Shown here piece after piece: positions 24,401 through 33,741 of a stretch of DNA of 64,000 nucleotides. Below the pieces are notes generated by a model. It saw nothing but the letters and a program-made list of their open reading frames with translations. It searched no databases and was not told the DNA's origin. Source of the stretch: Incurvaria masculella. Taxonomy: Eukaryota; Arthropoda; Insecta; Lepidoptera; Incurvariidae. The DNA lies in contig OX335657.1 of the NCBI GenBank assembly GCA_946894095.1, positions 14,384,001 through 14,448,000 of the forward strand, given 5' to 3'. The position numbers were made by a program, and so were the translations under genes. Position 1 is the stretch's first letter. Each line of letters opens with the position of its first letter.

Positions 24401-27400
24401 GCGGTCGCGCCATGCGCGTGGCGGCGTGCGTGCTGCTGGCGGCCGTGCCGTGCCACCTGCGACTTGTACAATGTGTTGCAGTACGGTGCGATCCTCTGGC
24501 GGCTGGAGCGGTGCGCGCGGGAGCTGTGCTCGCGCGGCGGCGGCGTGTGCGTGGTGCGCGCGCGCGGCCGCGCTATGCGCGTGGCGGCGTGCGTGCTGCT
24601 GGCGGCCGTGCCGTGCCACCTGCGACTTGTACAATGTGTTGCAGTACGGTGCGATCCTCTGGCGGCTGGAGCGGTGCGCGCGGGAGCTGTGCTCGCGCGG
24701 CGGCGGCGTGTGCGTGGTGCGCGCGCGCGGCCGCGCTATGCGCGTGGCGGCGTGCGTGCTGCTGGCGGCCGTGCCGTGCCACCTGCGACTTGTACAATGT
24801 GTTGCAGTACGGTGCGATCCTCTGGCGGCTGGAGCGGTGCGCGCGGGAGCTGTGCTCGCGCGGCGGCGGCGTGTGCGTGGTGCGCGCGCGCGGCCGCGCT
24901 ATGCGCGTGGCGGCGTGCGTGCTGCTGGCGGCCGTGCCGTGCCACCTGCGACTTGTACAATGTGTTGCAGTACGGTGCGATCCTCTGGCGGCTGGAGCGG
25001 TGCGCGCGGGAGCTGTGCTCGCGCGGCGGCGGCGTGTGCGTGGTGCGCGCGCGCGGCCGCGCTATGCGCGTGGCGGCGTGCGTGCTGCTGGCGGCCGTGC
25101 TGTGCCGGCTGCCCTTCAGCGTGCTCGTGTACTGGCGAAACAAATTGATAAAGAACGCGAGAGTCAATGCAGTGAGTTTAGAAATCTTCTCAAAAATATA
25201 TCTTCTATCTTTAACATGATGGGGAGGGGGGAAGGGCTCCATGTGTCATTAGAATATACGTTTAATAATGAATAATCAATGTTTTTTACAAGCTTTTATT
25301 TAACTTGCCATGTATGTATGCATGTATGTAATATAGATGTTTGGGTCAAATCTTGCAAGCTAAATTGGAACCACTTCATCTTACCTTAAGAAGTTGATTT
25401 TTTGCATGTTGGTTTAGTTCCGATAACAATGCATTTTTAGGGTTCCGTACCCAAAGGGAAAAAACGGAACCCTATTACTAAGCATCCGCTGTCCGTCCGT
25501 CCGTTCGTCCGTTCGTCCGTCCGTCTGTCACAGGGCTGTATCTCATTAACCGTAATAGATAGGTAGTGTGTATTTATTTTGCCGCTGTAACAATAAATAG
25601 GTAAAATTCAAAAATAATAAAAATCGAAGGGTTAAGTCTTGTACGATGGTACGGAACCCTTCGTGTAGGAGTCCGACTCGCACTTGGCCGGTTTTTTTGG
25701 TAAGCATGACTTGAATGGACACCCAGGGTTACCTCCAGACAAAGGAACTTTTCAACGGTCAACAGCACAGACACAAAATTTTGTATACTGACGGTGTTGA
25801 GATTTAATGAGGTGCATTTGCTTTATGTATTAACCCATTATAATTAATTTTATAATCCATTTATCTAACCAATTGTTGAATCCTATCCTAAAAATATTGA
25901 ATAGAAATGTTTTACATAATATTTCGAAATGTATTCTCTTTTACATTATTTTATTTTTATTTTTAAAAGTCTGTTAAAATGCCTTTTACTTAATGAGTGG
26001 TGAAAAAACTAAAAAACGCTTTATTTTTGACATTGTAATAAAAGGGAATCTTTTTCCTATTCAGCGCAAAAACATAATTATACATATTGCATAGAAATTG
26101 CGCTGCTTTTTAACCATCCAAACATTAAGAACACATTGGCCTACATTATTCTTGTTGTCCAGTTTTTAGTTATGCGTTGCATAATAGATGCGTTGTTAAT
26201 CCGCTTATCGACTATGTATCATTATCTAAATAAATCTATTTCCATTTCTAGGTGGATGGAAGCTTTCAAATGCTGTGGTTCGCGTCGCATTACCTCATGT
26301 ACACGAGCTGCGCCGCCAACCCTCTCATATACGGGTTCACCAATATGCGTTACCTTCGCGCCATGGACCGAACGCGTGGACTCGCCTGGTGTCACTTTGG
26401 TTCCTGGTGCTTTGTGTGCAACTGTGTAAGTAATTAAATCTCTCAATTAACAACCAATTCTTGTTGCTCAAAGCTAAGGCTTAACTTCATTTATTCGCTC
26501 TACTCTCCCTCCCAATTCGTATGGTGAGAATGTATTTTCTGTAAGTGGATCCGGATGGCTCATATCACACCTACTGTCATGACATTAGCACATCACACCA
26601 CGTGGGAACTAGTTGTCATGCCAGGACCTTCTTTTAACTCCACGGCGATATAAAACTGAATGGGAATCATTGCCATTTTACCATCTTTTATGCAATGAAA
26701 GGCGATGTAATGTGTGTGGCGGCGGTAAGGACTCCGGAGGGATTAACACTTCTATCTAGAAAATAAGGAAGGGACCTACTCTTTCACGTGGAATCTAAAT
26801 TACGAATGAAAATATCGCTACTATCGTTGAAGATTTTGTACAAATTTCAGATGTCGAAGTAGTCGTTTCTGTTGAAAAACTCACATTAGTCGCATGTTAT
26901 GACAACAAAATACGTTGTCTGATCTCAATTATATTAAAAAATAATCTGTAGAAAATAAACCATTAGGTAAATAAAGTTTTTAAAAAAAGTATGCTAAATA
27001 AGACATAGCAGAGAAGCAAATGTTTTCGACATACTGATTTATTCAATCACCCATAAGTTTTTGCCAAAAGGCAATTATTTGCATACATTTGCTTTTTAGA
27101 ATGGCTTTTATTCTTTAGTTGGCTTTTTACACCTGAATAATTTAGATCATAATTCCTATGAATTTAGAATAAGATGTCATTATCGTAGTCAAGAGTTTGC
27201 TCTTCACCAATGTATATAATGTTCTTAAATAATGTTCTTTGTGAGTATCAATGGAAAAAAATAATGAAATAACCAACGTGACGAAGTTTCTTGTGGGCTC
27301 TTCGTCGCCAGAAGTAATCGAACCAACAGGTAAAAAGGAAAAAAATGACTAATTCAAGTGTGTGATATACATCTAATAGAGGAAATAAAGAAACTGAAAC

Positions 27401-27734
27401 GGAATATACATCTAATAGAGGAAATAAAGAAACTGAAACTGAAACAGAAACATTTTTTTATATAAAAAAGAGTAATAAGTTCGAGCGTAGCTTTAATTGG
27501 ATACTATTACAGTTATCTTGTCCTAAGTTCCAGAAAAATCGCGATGCAAGCATCGAAAAGAACTCTGAGAAGATCTTCGTGGTGACGGATTCGACGAAAC
27601 CCAAGAAGAATGTGTCTCAACTGTTGAAGAACGTACTTCATCTGCACGCCGACCACACGTTTACACTTCCCAAAACTGAAAAGACCGAGATTAAGTCCAG
27701 CAAAGTCACTCCTATCAATCCAGAAATTGTCTAA
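21449..27734 (+). CDS. Rhodopsin-class (class A) GPCR, neuropeptide-receptor-like, 7 exons
   Basis: Exons: 21449-21502, 21645-21948, 22855-23033, 23177-23299, 24971-25171, 26252-26425, 27534-27734. All introns are GT-AG with matching phases, giving 411 aa. The start has a strong context (ACCATGG), and an NIS glycosylation site lies in the N tail. TM1 is about residues 42-65 (N57), TM2 75-98 with LAMAD (D85), C112 and C191 can form the TM3-ECL2 disulfide, TM3 ends in YDRL (135-138) instead of DRY, TM4 has W162, TM6 has CRLP (265-268) and TM7 has NPLIY (310-314). The C tail (exon 7) is lysine-rich and lacks obvious similarity. The family is peptide-receptor-like, but I cannot name the ligand. 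An alternative end exists: without the last splice, exon 6 stops after VSN at 26437. Intron 4 carries the exon-derived array and intron 5 an interspersed repeat. Confidence 0.9.
24154..25092 (+). repeat. GC-rich tandem array of a 163-bp unit derived from GPCR exon 5
   Basis: Units start at 24154, 24317, 24482, 24645, 24808 and 24971 (spacing 163, 165, 163, 163, 163). Each holds the exon 5 start (TACGGTGCGATCCTCTGG), the R-rich loop and the first half of TM6. Units 2-6 are preceded by TACAATGTGTTGCAG, a good splice acceptor; unit 1 is not. Only the last unit continues into the rest of TM6 and a GTGAGT donor (25172). Units 1-5 instead end in CCGTGCCACCTGCGACTTGT, so they are partial exon copies. 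Confidence 0.9.
25439..25698 (-). mobile_element. AGTGCGAGTCGG interspersed repeat, GPCR intron 5
   Basis: It runs from AGGGTTCCGTACCCAAAGGG through a (GTCC)n tract and CAGGGCTGTATCTCATTAAC to GGTACGGAACCCTTCG and CCGACTCGCACTTGGCCGG. It is reversed relative to the copies at 39260, 47850 and 55247. Nearly complete. Confidence 0.85.
26540..26770 (+). mobile_element. SINE family H copy, GPCR intron 6
   Basis: It contains ATGGCTCATATCACACCTAC, CACACCACGTGGGAACTAG and TGTCATGCCAGGACCTTC followed by the family 3' body. Confidence 0.65.
27205..27450 (+). mobile_element. Retroposon family D copy, GPCR intron 6
   Basis: It carries AATAATGTTCTTTGTGAG, GACGAAGTTTCTTGTGGGCT and CCAGAAGTAATCGAACCAAC, and ends in a repeated ATACATCTAATAGAGGAAAT / AAGAAACTGAAACTG tail. 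The copy at 32060-32300 is closely similar. The tail structure suggests retroposition. Confidence 0.7.
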
Positions 27735-27866
27735 TCGAAAAAAAACGCTGGGAACATCTTCGGAGTGATGGATTTCTCGAAATCTAAGAAGAATGTGTTT
27801 TAACTGTTGTAAAAAGCATTTGGTTTGCACGCCGACCCTTAAGACTTCCCAAATAGCAAAAAAACT

Positions 27867-27977
27867 GAGGTTTAGATAAATAGTCCTAACCGAAACGAAG
27901 ACTAACGAATTGTGGTCATTCTTGACTTCACTATGACACGTTTTAATGGACGAAATCTCATAGTAATCCAGCCTGAA
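27867..27977. mobile_element. GGCTGAGATAAATAGTCG MITE, internally deleted copy
   Basis: It begins TGAGGTTTAGATAAATAGTC and ends ATCCAGCCTGA. It interrupts the exon 7 copy between CAAAAAAAC and AAGATCAAGTCTCAG. In the intact exon the junction reads AAAACTGAAAAGACCGAG, with one TGA, so TGA is duplicated here. Confidence 0.7.
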
Positions 27978-28129
27978 AGATCAAGTCTCAGCAAAGTATC
28001 TAAATGGAAAAATTCTGAAAGCTATTTTTAGGGACCGCTTTATCAAAACCCAAAAATAATGGGTCTCAACTATAGAAGAATGCACTTTATCCATATGTCG
28101 ACCACGCGTTCAGATTTCCCAAAGCTAAT

Positions 28130-28680
28130 AAAAAAAAAATTAACAAAAAAATTACCGACTTTTGTAGTTGCGATTTTTGTTATTTTTGAGTCGGCGTCAG
28201 CCGGGCACGCGCTGCGCCAATCAAGAGAACCTTGGCGACCTTGGCTGACACCGACTCAAAAAATAACAAAAGTTTTAACTACAAAAATGGCAATTATTTT
28301 TTTAATTTAATTGCTTTTTCTTTGAAGTCGGTTATTTTTTTGTTCATTTTTTTTTTTTAGTGAACTGAAATACACTTACTTATTTGTACACGTCCTTTCC
28401 AATAAAAAAAGAATCACCGAAATCGGTTGGCGTTATATTGAGTTATTCGTCCATTTGTCGTGCACATCGTAACACAAATTTAAGACTTATATGATTTTCT
28501 CATGGTATCATTGTCAGAACTTAACCAAATTAAAATGTGACCACTTAGCAAACACTAGCTATCATTTAAAAAAATAATCATCAAAATCGGTTTACCCAGG
28601 CTAAAGTTATGAGGTAACAAACATAAAAAAAAAACATACAGACGAATTGATAACCTCCTCCTTTTTTGAAGTCGGTTAAA
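28130..28680. mobile_element. ACCGACTTCAAA hairpin MITE, near-full copy in opposite orientation
   Basis: It runs from TTACCGACTTTTGTAG through the hairpin centre (GCCAATCAAGAGAACCTTGG) and the body (AATCACCGAAATCGGTTGGC, GAGGTAACAAACAT) to TTTTTTGAAGTCGGTTAAAA. The first arm is shortened. It is the reverse complement arrangement of 10275-10803. Confidence 0.85.
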
Positions 28681-28719
28681 AAGGCCGAGATCAAGTCCAG
28701 TAAAGTTACTACTTTCTGT

Positions 28720-30185
28720 CATACTTTCACTTTTATTAGCTACTACTTTAATTTTAAAGGACATCAAAGGAAGAGGCTTGCGATACTTTAGAATAGTTAA
28801 AATGTATTCATATATTCACCAAACTGCAGATGCAGATTGTAGGCGGAAACAATTCTAATTTCCACAATTCAACTTAAATACTCGTACAACTACAGCAGAA
28901 TACAATTTAAATTTGTCTCTTCATTTCGCCACCTTTTTTAAACATCCGTAATTTAGAATTCGAATACGGGGGACCGTATTCGATCCTCCCTTAATCAATG
29001 CATCCTACTAACTCGGTATTTAAAACTATGAATGGGTAAACTGATTTAACGTTTAGCCTGCGTTACTGACAATGTCTTCAAAGATTTAACAATCAAACAT
29101 GTTGCAGTCATCACCGAAATCGTATTTGGCATCGGATTCTAGAGCCAGCCCTGGGATGACTTAAGTAAAATATGCATTTTCGTAAGGTTTCTTTCACTTA
29201 ATCTTTATTTCTTATCTAATCTCTGATGCATGGTTATTCTTTAGTAAAGCCATATTGTTTTTGTAAAATATTAGATCACGTTGATTTATTAAATGATTGC
29301 CTAATGTGAGTAGACATTCAATTGATAATATTAAAATTTTGATTGAACAAAAGCACGGGGAAACGAGTTTCACAGTCGCAATTATTTGAAAATAAAACAA
29401 TGTACACTAGAAGTTTTTTTTATTGTGTGTTTATTTAATAAACTGACAGGTGGCTGGCAGAATAAGTCTTAATCGTGTTCCACGTTGGCTCATATTTGTA
29501 AGTTTTCATTGGTCGAGCCTGCGAGACTATATATTATGTATACGCGAATTCAAACGTATTCTACTTCTTTTAAATAAACAAAAACTATGAATAACACTAA
29601 ATCTATGTTACAAACCGTGTATCGTATTATATATATAATATATTATAAATATTAAAATATGTTAATAAGTTTTGGTAAGTGTCCATGACGGCAACATCTG
29701 TTTTATATCACTTACCTGAACAGCTCTCCCTTCGTTGTCTTTGTTAATCCATATATCTGCCTCCACGTTCCCCGAAGACTATAACGTGGAGTCCTCTGAG
29801 AGGCTTCGCCACATCTTGACGTGGCTAACATCACTTTCCTGCAGGCACGATTGCGACTATTCCTGAGAAACCTTCTGGAGCGTTCCTAGCAGCTTCTAAT
29901 CACCCAATTCTGTTTGATGTGGAAGAAGATGCCCAGCCCGCCGGTAGCTCATAGCGGTCTCCGATGTACGGCAGTGGTCTATGTCTGCTGAGAAGGCCGG
30001 CCAAAAGGGCCAACCTTCAGGCCAACATCTGCACCAACACACTTGTTGCAAAATCCCCCCTTAAGGCCCTGGTACTAGCCAAATCGCAAAGTTAGACGAG
30101 GCACCCCAAGTTAACTAACTAAGTCTGACGATTAGAAGTGTCATTCTCACAATATATGATTCCTTGTTTAGGAATCGACCTATTT
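28720..30185. other. Intergenic, no supportable gene
   Basis: AT-rich to about 29680, then a moderately GC-richer stretch (29690-30110) with no clean frame. The latter could be an eroded element but I recognise no domain. Confidence 0.35.
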
Positions 30186-30189
30186 TCGT

Positions 30190-30475
30190 TAATGTATGTT
30201 TCCTTTTTCTATACAAAATTAATTGCGGAAACTGTGTCCATTTCCGAACTTTTTTGACTAAATGTAGAAATCTAAAAGCAAATGGATTTTTTGTTTATGC
30301 ATATATGCTGTTTTTGCCCTTTTTTAGAAATCTAATTACTTTCAGATTTCTAATGAGAAAAATAAACTTTTTTATTATTTATTATTATTTAAATAAATGA
30401 TGGAATCAAAAAATATTAACAATCCATTATCAGTCTAGAGTTCTATTTGGATTTGCTGAAGCTTTTCACTACATA
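30190..30475 (+). mobile_element. Interspersed repeat family E, copy 1
   Basis: The blocks GTCCATTTCCGAACTTTTTT, GACTAAATGTAGAAATCTAA, TACTTTCAGATTTCTAA and AATAAATGATGGAATCAAAA all recur in reverse at 63640-64000. No coding content. Confidence 0.7.
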
Positions 30476-30482
30476 TTATTAC

Positions 30483-31620
30483 ACTAGCTGCGGTACCCGG
30501 CTCCGCTCGGGTTAGTGTCGGCTAAATTATCTCATGGATAAAAAGTAGCCCACATGACTGGTGCAAAATAGGGTCAAACTGGTCCAGGACAATGTATCCA
30601 TGTACCAAATTTAATCAAGATCGTTCGAGCCGAAATAGCATGATTTAATGAGAAACATCCAATAATTCCCATTTAGAGCTTCGTTGACGTTTGGTGTCTA
30701 TTTAAAAAAAAAACATTTGCCGCGAGAACCTTTCTGCACTTTCACTGCTACATTGCTTACCTAGTAAGTAACGTGTAACGTAGGTAAGTTTTGCGTGGAC
30801 TCCAACCCACAGCCAGCCTCAACATCGAAAACAGTAACCCATCTCGAACCTGACTGCTCCCAGAGATGCTATACATTGATAAAATACGCATATAAATCAG
30901 GTAAGTGGTTCGCATGTTATAAGACTTTAAGACTCACTACTTACCCTTCTGGTAATGAAGCGTTTATTATGTAATCTATAAGTTTTTAGTAGAATCAGGC
31001 TAGACGTCGATACAATGCACATCTAAATCGAGTAATTGGTTCTCAAGGATTTTATTCTGTTGGTCGCTCCTCCGGCGATTTAGCGTGATGCCAAGTAGTC
31101 CTAAAGTTGCAGGAAATACCAAGCCGTACTTCAGTAAAAGTAAGCGCTGCCGCCGCAAAGCCGAGCCGTGCATAGCATTGCAGTTTGTATGACAGCCCCA
31201 TCTTAGCGTAAGCGGAACTGAATTCTATTTAGCCAATCCTAATTCCCGGGTAGTTAAATGTACATGTACTAAGTTTTACAAATCGCTAGTGCCTTGAAAA
31301 TTCGCCAAACGGACACCAAACAGTCACGACGTCTGCCCTCCCCCCGCCGCCGCTCCCCGCCTCCGCCCCCGGCTCCTCTCCCCCTAGTGTGAAGTATCGC
31401 TACCGGCATCGTTTTCGCAGCCCCGTGAAAGTTCTAAAGCCCATGGGCACATAAATTGTAGCCTATGTGTTATTCTGATGTATAAGCTATATTATTGTAA
31501 AGTTTCATTAGAATTCATTCAGTAGTTTTTACGTGAAAGAGTAACAAACATCCATCCATCCATCCATCCATCCATCCATCCATCCATTATTACAAACTTT
31601 CCCCTTTATAATATTTATAT
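30483..31620 (+). mobile_element. CTAGCTGCGGTACCCGG repeat, tandem copy 1
   Basis: It starts CTAGCTGCGGTACCCGGCTC and ends with GTTTCATTAGAATTCATTCA, a (CATC)n tract (31551-31588) and ACAAACTTTCCCCTTTATAA. The 3' microsatellite plus a fixed terminal motif suggests a retroposon (RTE-like tail). A C-rich patch lies at 31330-31385. A second copy follows head to tail. Confidence 0.75.
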
Positions 31621-31623
31621 TAG

Positions 31624-32790
31624 ACTAGCTGCGGTACCCGGCTCCGCTCGGGTTAGTGTCGGCTAAATTATTTCATGGATAAAGTAGCTCACATGGCTGA
31701 TCCATAATAGGGTCAAACTGGTCCAGGACAATGTATCCATCTACCAAATTTAATCAAGATCGTTCGAGATGAAATATCATGATTTAATGAGAAACATCCA
31801 ATAATTCCCATTTAGAGCTTCGTTGACATTTGGTGGCTATTTAAAAAAAAAAGCATTTGCCGCCAGAACCTTTCTGCACTTGCACTGCAACATTGTTTAC
31901 CTAGTAAGTAAGTAACGTGTAATGTAGGTAAGTTTTGCGTGGACTCCAACCCACAGTTAGCCTCAACATCGATAACAGTAACCCATCTCGAACCTGACTG
32001 CTCCCAGAGATCCTATACATTGATAAAATACGCACATAAATCGGGTTATTGGTTCGCAATGTATATAATGTTCTTATAATAATGTTCTTTGTGAGCAGTA
32101 GTAATCAATCAATCACTGTAAACTAGTTTGTAAGTATCACTGGAAAAAATAATAATACAATGACCAACCTGACGAAGTTTCTTGTCGGCTCTTCTTCGCC
32201 AGAAGTAATCGAACCGACAGGAAAAAAAAAATGACGAATCCGAGTGTGTAATATACATCTAATGGAGGAAATAAAGAAACTGAAACTGAAACTGATAAGA
32301 ATTTAACACTCTCTACTCACCCTTCTGGTAATGGAGCGTTATATTATGTAGCCTATAAGTTTTGAGTAGAATCAGGCTAGACGTAGATACAATCCGCATC
32401 TTAATCGAGTAATTGGTTCTCAAGGATTTTACCAAGTAGTCCTAAAATTGCGGGAAATACCAAGCCGTACTCCCCCCCCCCACCCGCCGCGCGTCGCACC
32501 GCCCGCCCCGCCCCCGGCCCCGCTCCCCCCGGTGTGAAGTAGCGCTGCCGGCATCGTTTTCGCAGCCCCGTGAAAGTTCTAAAGCCCATGGGCACAATAT
32601 CTTTATAAATTGTAGCCTATGTGTTATTCTGATGTATAAGCTATATTATTGTAAAGTTTCATTAGAATCCATTCAGTAGTTTTTACGTGAAAGAGTAACA
32701 AACATCCATCCATCCATCCATCCATCCATCCATCCATCCATCCATCCATCCATTATTACAAACTTTCCCCTTTATAATATTTATTAGATT
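31624..32790 (+). mobile_element. CTAGCTGCGGTACCCGG repeat, tandem copy 2 with a nested insertion
   Basis: It aligns with copy 1 over its length, including CCATCTCGAACCTGACTGCT and the (CATC)n end. It differs by a family D insertion at 32060-32300 and a deletion around its C-rich patch (32473-32530). Confidence 0.75.
32060..32300 (+). mobile_element. Retroposon family D copy nested in the second tandem repeat
   Basis: It spans AATGTTCTTTGTGAGCAG through GACGAAGTTTCTTGTCGGCT to the AAAGAAACTGAAACTGAAAC tail. In copy 1 of the host repeat the flanks (TTGGTTCGCA-type and TAAGACTTTAAGACTC) are adjacent near 30910-30935. Confidence 0.75.
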
Positions 32791-32993
32791 TGTTAAATGG
32801 AGTATTTGTATGGGGCGAGTAGTTGGCTAGTCCTAGCGCCTTAATACTCGTAGAGACTGAGAGACGAGTGTAAAAATACTCCTGTGCAATGCTTAAGGAA
32901 TTCGTCACCCGCTTCTCATGATTCCTTACCCATTACAGGTACATAGACGGTACCTGTAATGGGCAAGGAGCTATGTTTGTATGACTTATACAC

Positions 32994-33168
32994 TGAGGCT
33001 GAGATAAATAGTCGTCACCGAAACTAATGCTAACGCAAAGTTGTACTTTGTGACGTCACTTTGACACATTTTGTATGGACGAAATCTCAAAGTAATGCCA
33101 ATTGACGTCACAAAGTACTACTTTTCGTTAGTCTTAGTTTTTGTTACGACTATTTATCTCAGCCTGAG
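32994..33168. mobile_element. GGCTGAGATAAATAGTCG palindromic MITE, copy 2
   Basis: It has the same ends and flanking TGA as the copy at 17957 and the same length. The central segment (ATTTTGTATGGACGAAATC) is inverted relative to that copy, as expected for a near-palindrome. Confidence 0.8.
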
Positions 33169-33741
33169 GTACAGTCACTGTCCTAAACTATGAAATTGGT
33201 GTTAGCTTTGTTTGTGCAGAAGATAGGACGAATCTTATGTATTTGAAAGTGCACCATACTATATTTAATACAATTACGTGTTAAAAACGGCCAATAAATA
33301 CCGACGATTTTGTCAAAGCAATAAGTCAGATTGTTTTGTTTGATTAACATTAATTACAAGCTGCCGTAATCAGCTTCGCTCGGAATAAAATCTATGAAAA
33401 GTCACTCTTTGACTCTTTCTAAACGACAAAACTTACATTTTGCACCATTGCTGCATGAAATAATAGATGAAATAATTAAAAAACAAACTTTTGCATGAAA
33501 AATATTACCATAAGAGATACTCAATAGAAAGAATTCACTTGATACAAAGGTCAAAAATAGGGGTATTAAAACGAGATTTTAAAAACGTCAAAAAATAGTT
33601 TGAATTTTAGTTTAATTTTGGAAAAGTTACCTAAACCGCAAATTCATTAGAAAGAAGATCATCTTACCAGCATCGTTGGAAATAATATTTGACAAATTAT
33701 AAAATAAGAATAGATTCTTCTTTAGTTTAATACATGATGTC

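Larger units (their letters stand above)
27735..28712 (+). pseudogene. Two decayed tandem copies of GPCR exon 7, each split by a MITE
   Basis: Copy 2 (27735-27866, resuming 27978-28005) aligns with exon 7 through AAGAAGAATGTGTTTTAACT and TTTGCACGCCGACCC but has stops. Copy 3 (about 28006-28128, resuming 28680-28712) aligns through GGGTCTCAACTATAGAAGAA and GTCGACCACGCGTTCAGATT, then GGCCGAGATCAAGTCCAG. The period is about 170 bp when inserted elements are removed. Because the intact exon 7 already ends in TAA at 27734, these copies are not part of the reading frame. Confidence 0.75.

Noticed and set aside
24123..25275. Long GC-rich open frames on both strands over the exon 5 array (up to about 350 codons)
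   Set aside because: All three plus frames are open because the unit is stop-poor and not a multiple of three. The products are frame-shifted shadows of one exon. Only the phase-0 frame of the last unit fits the GPCR.
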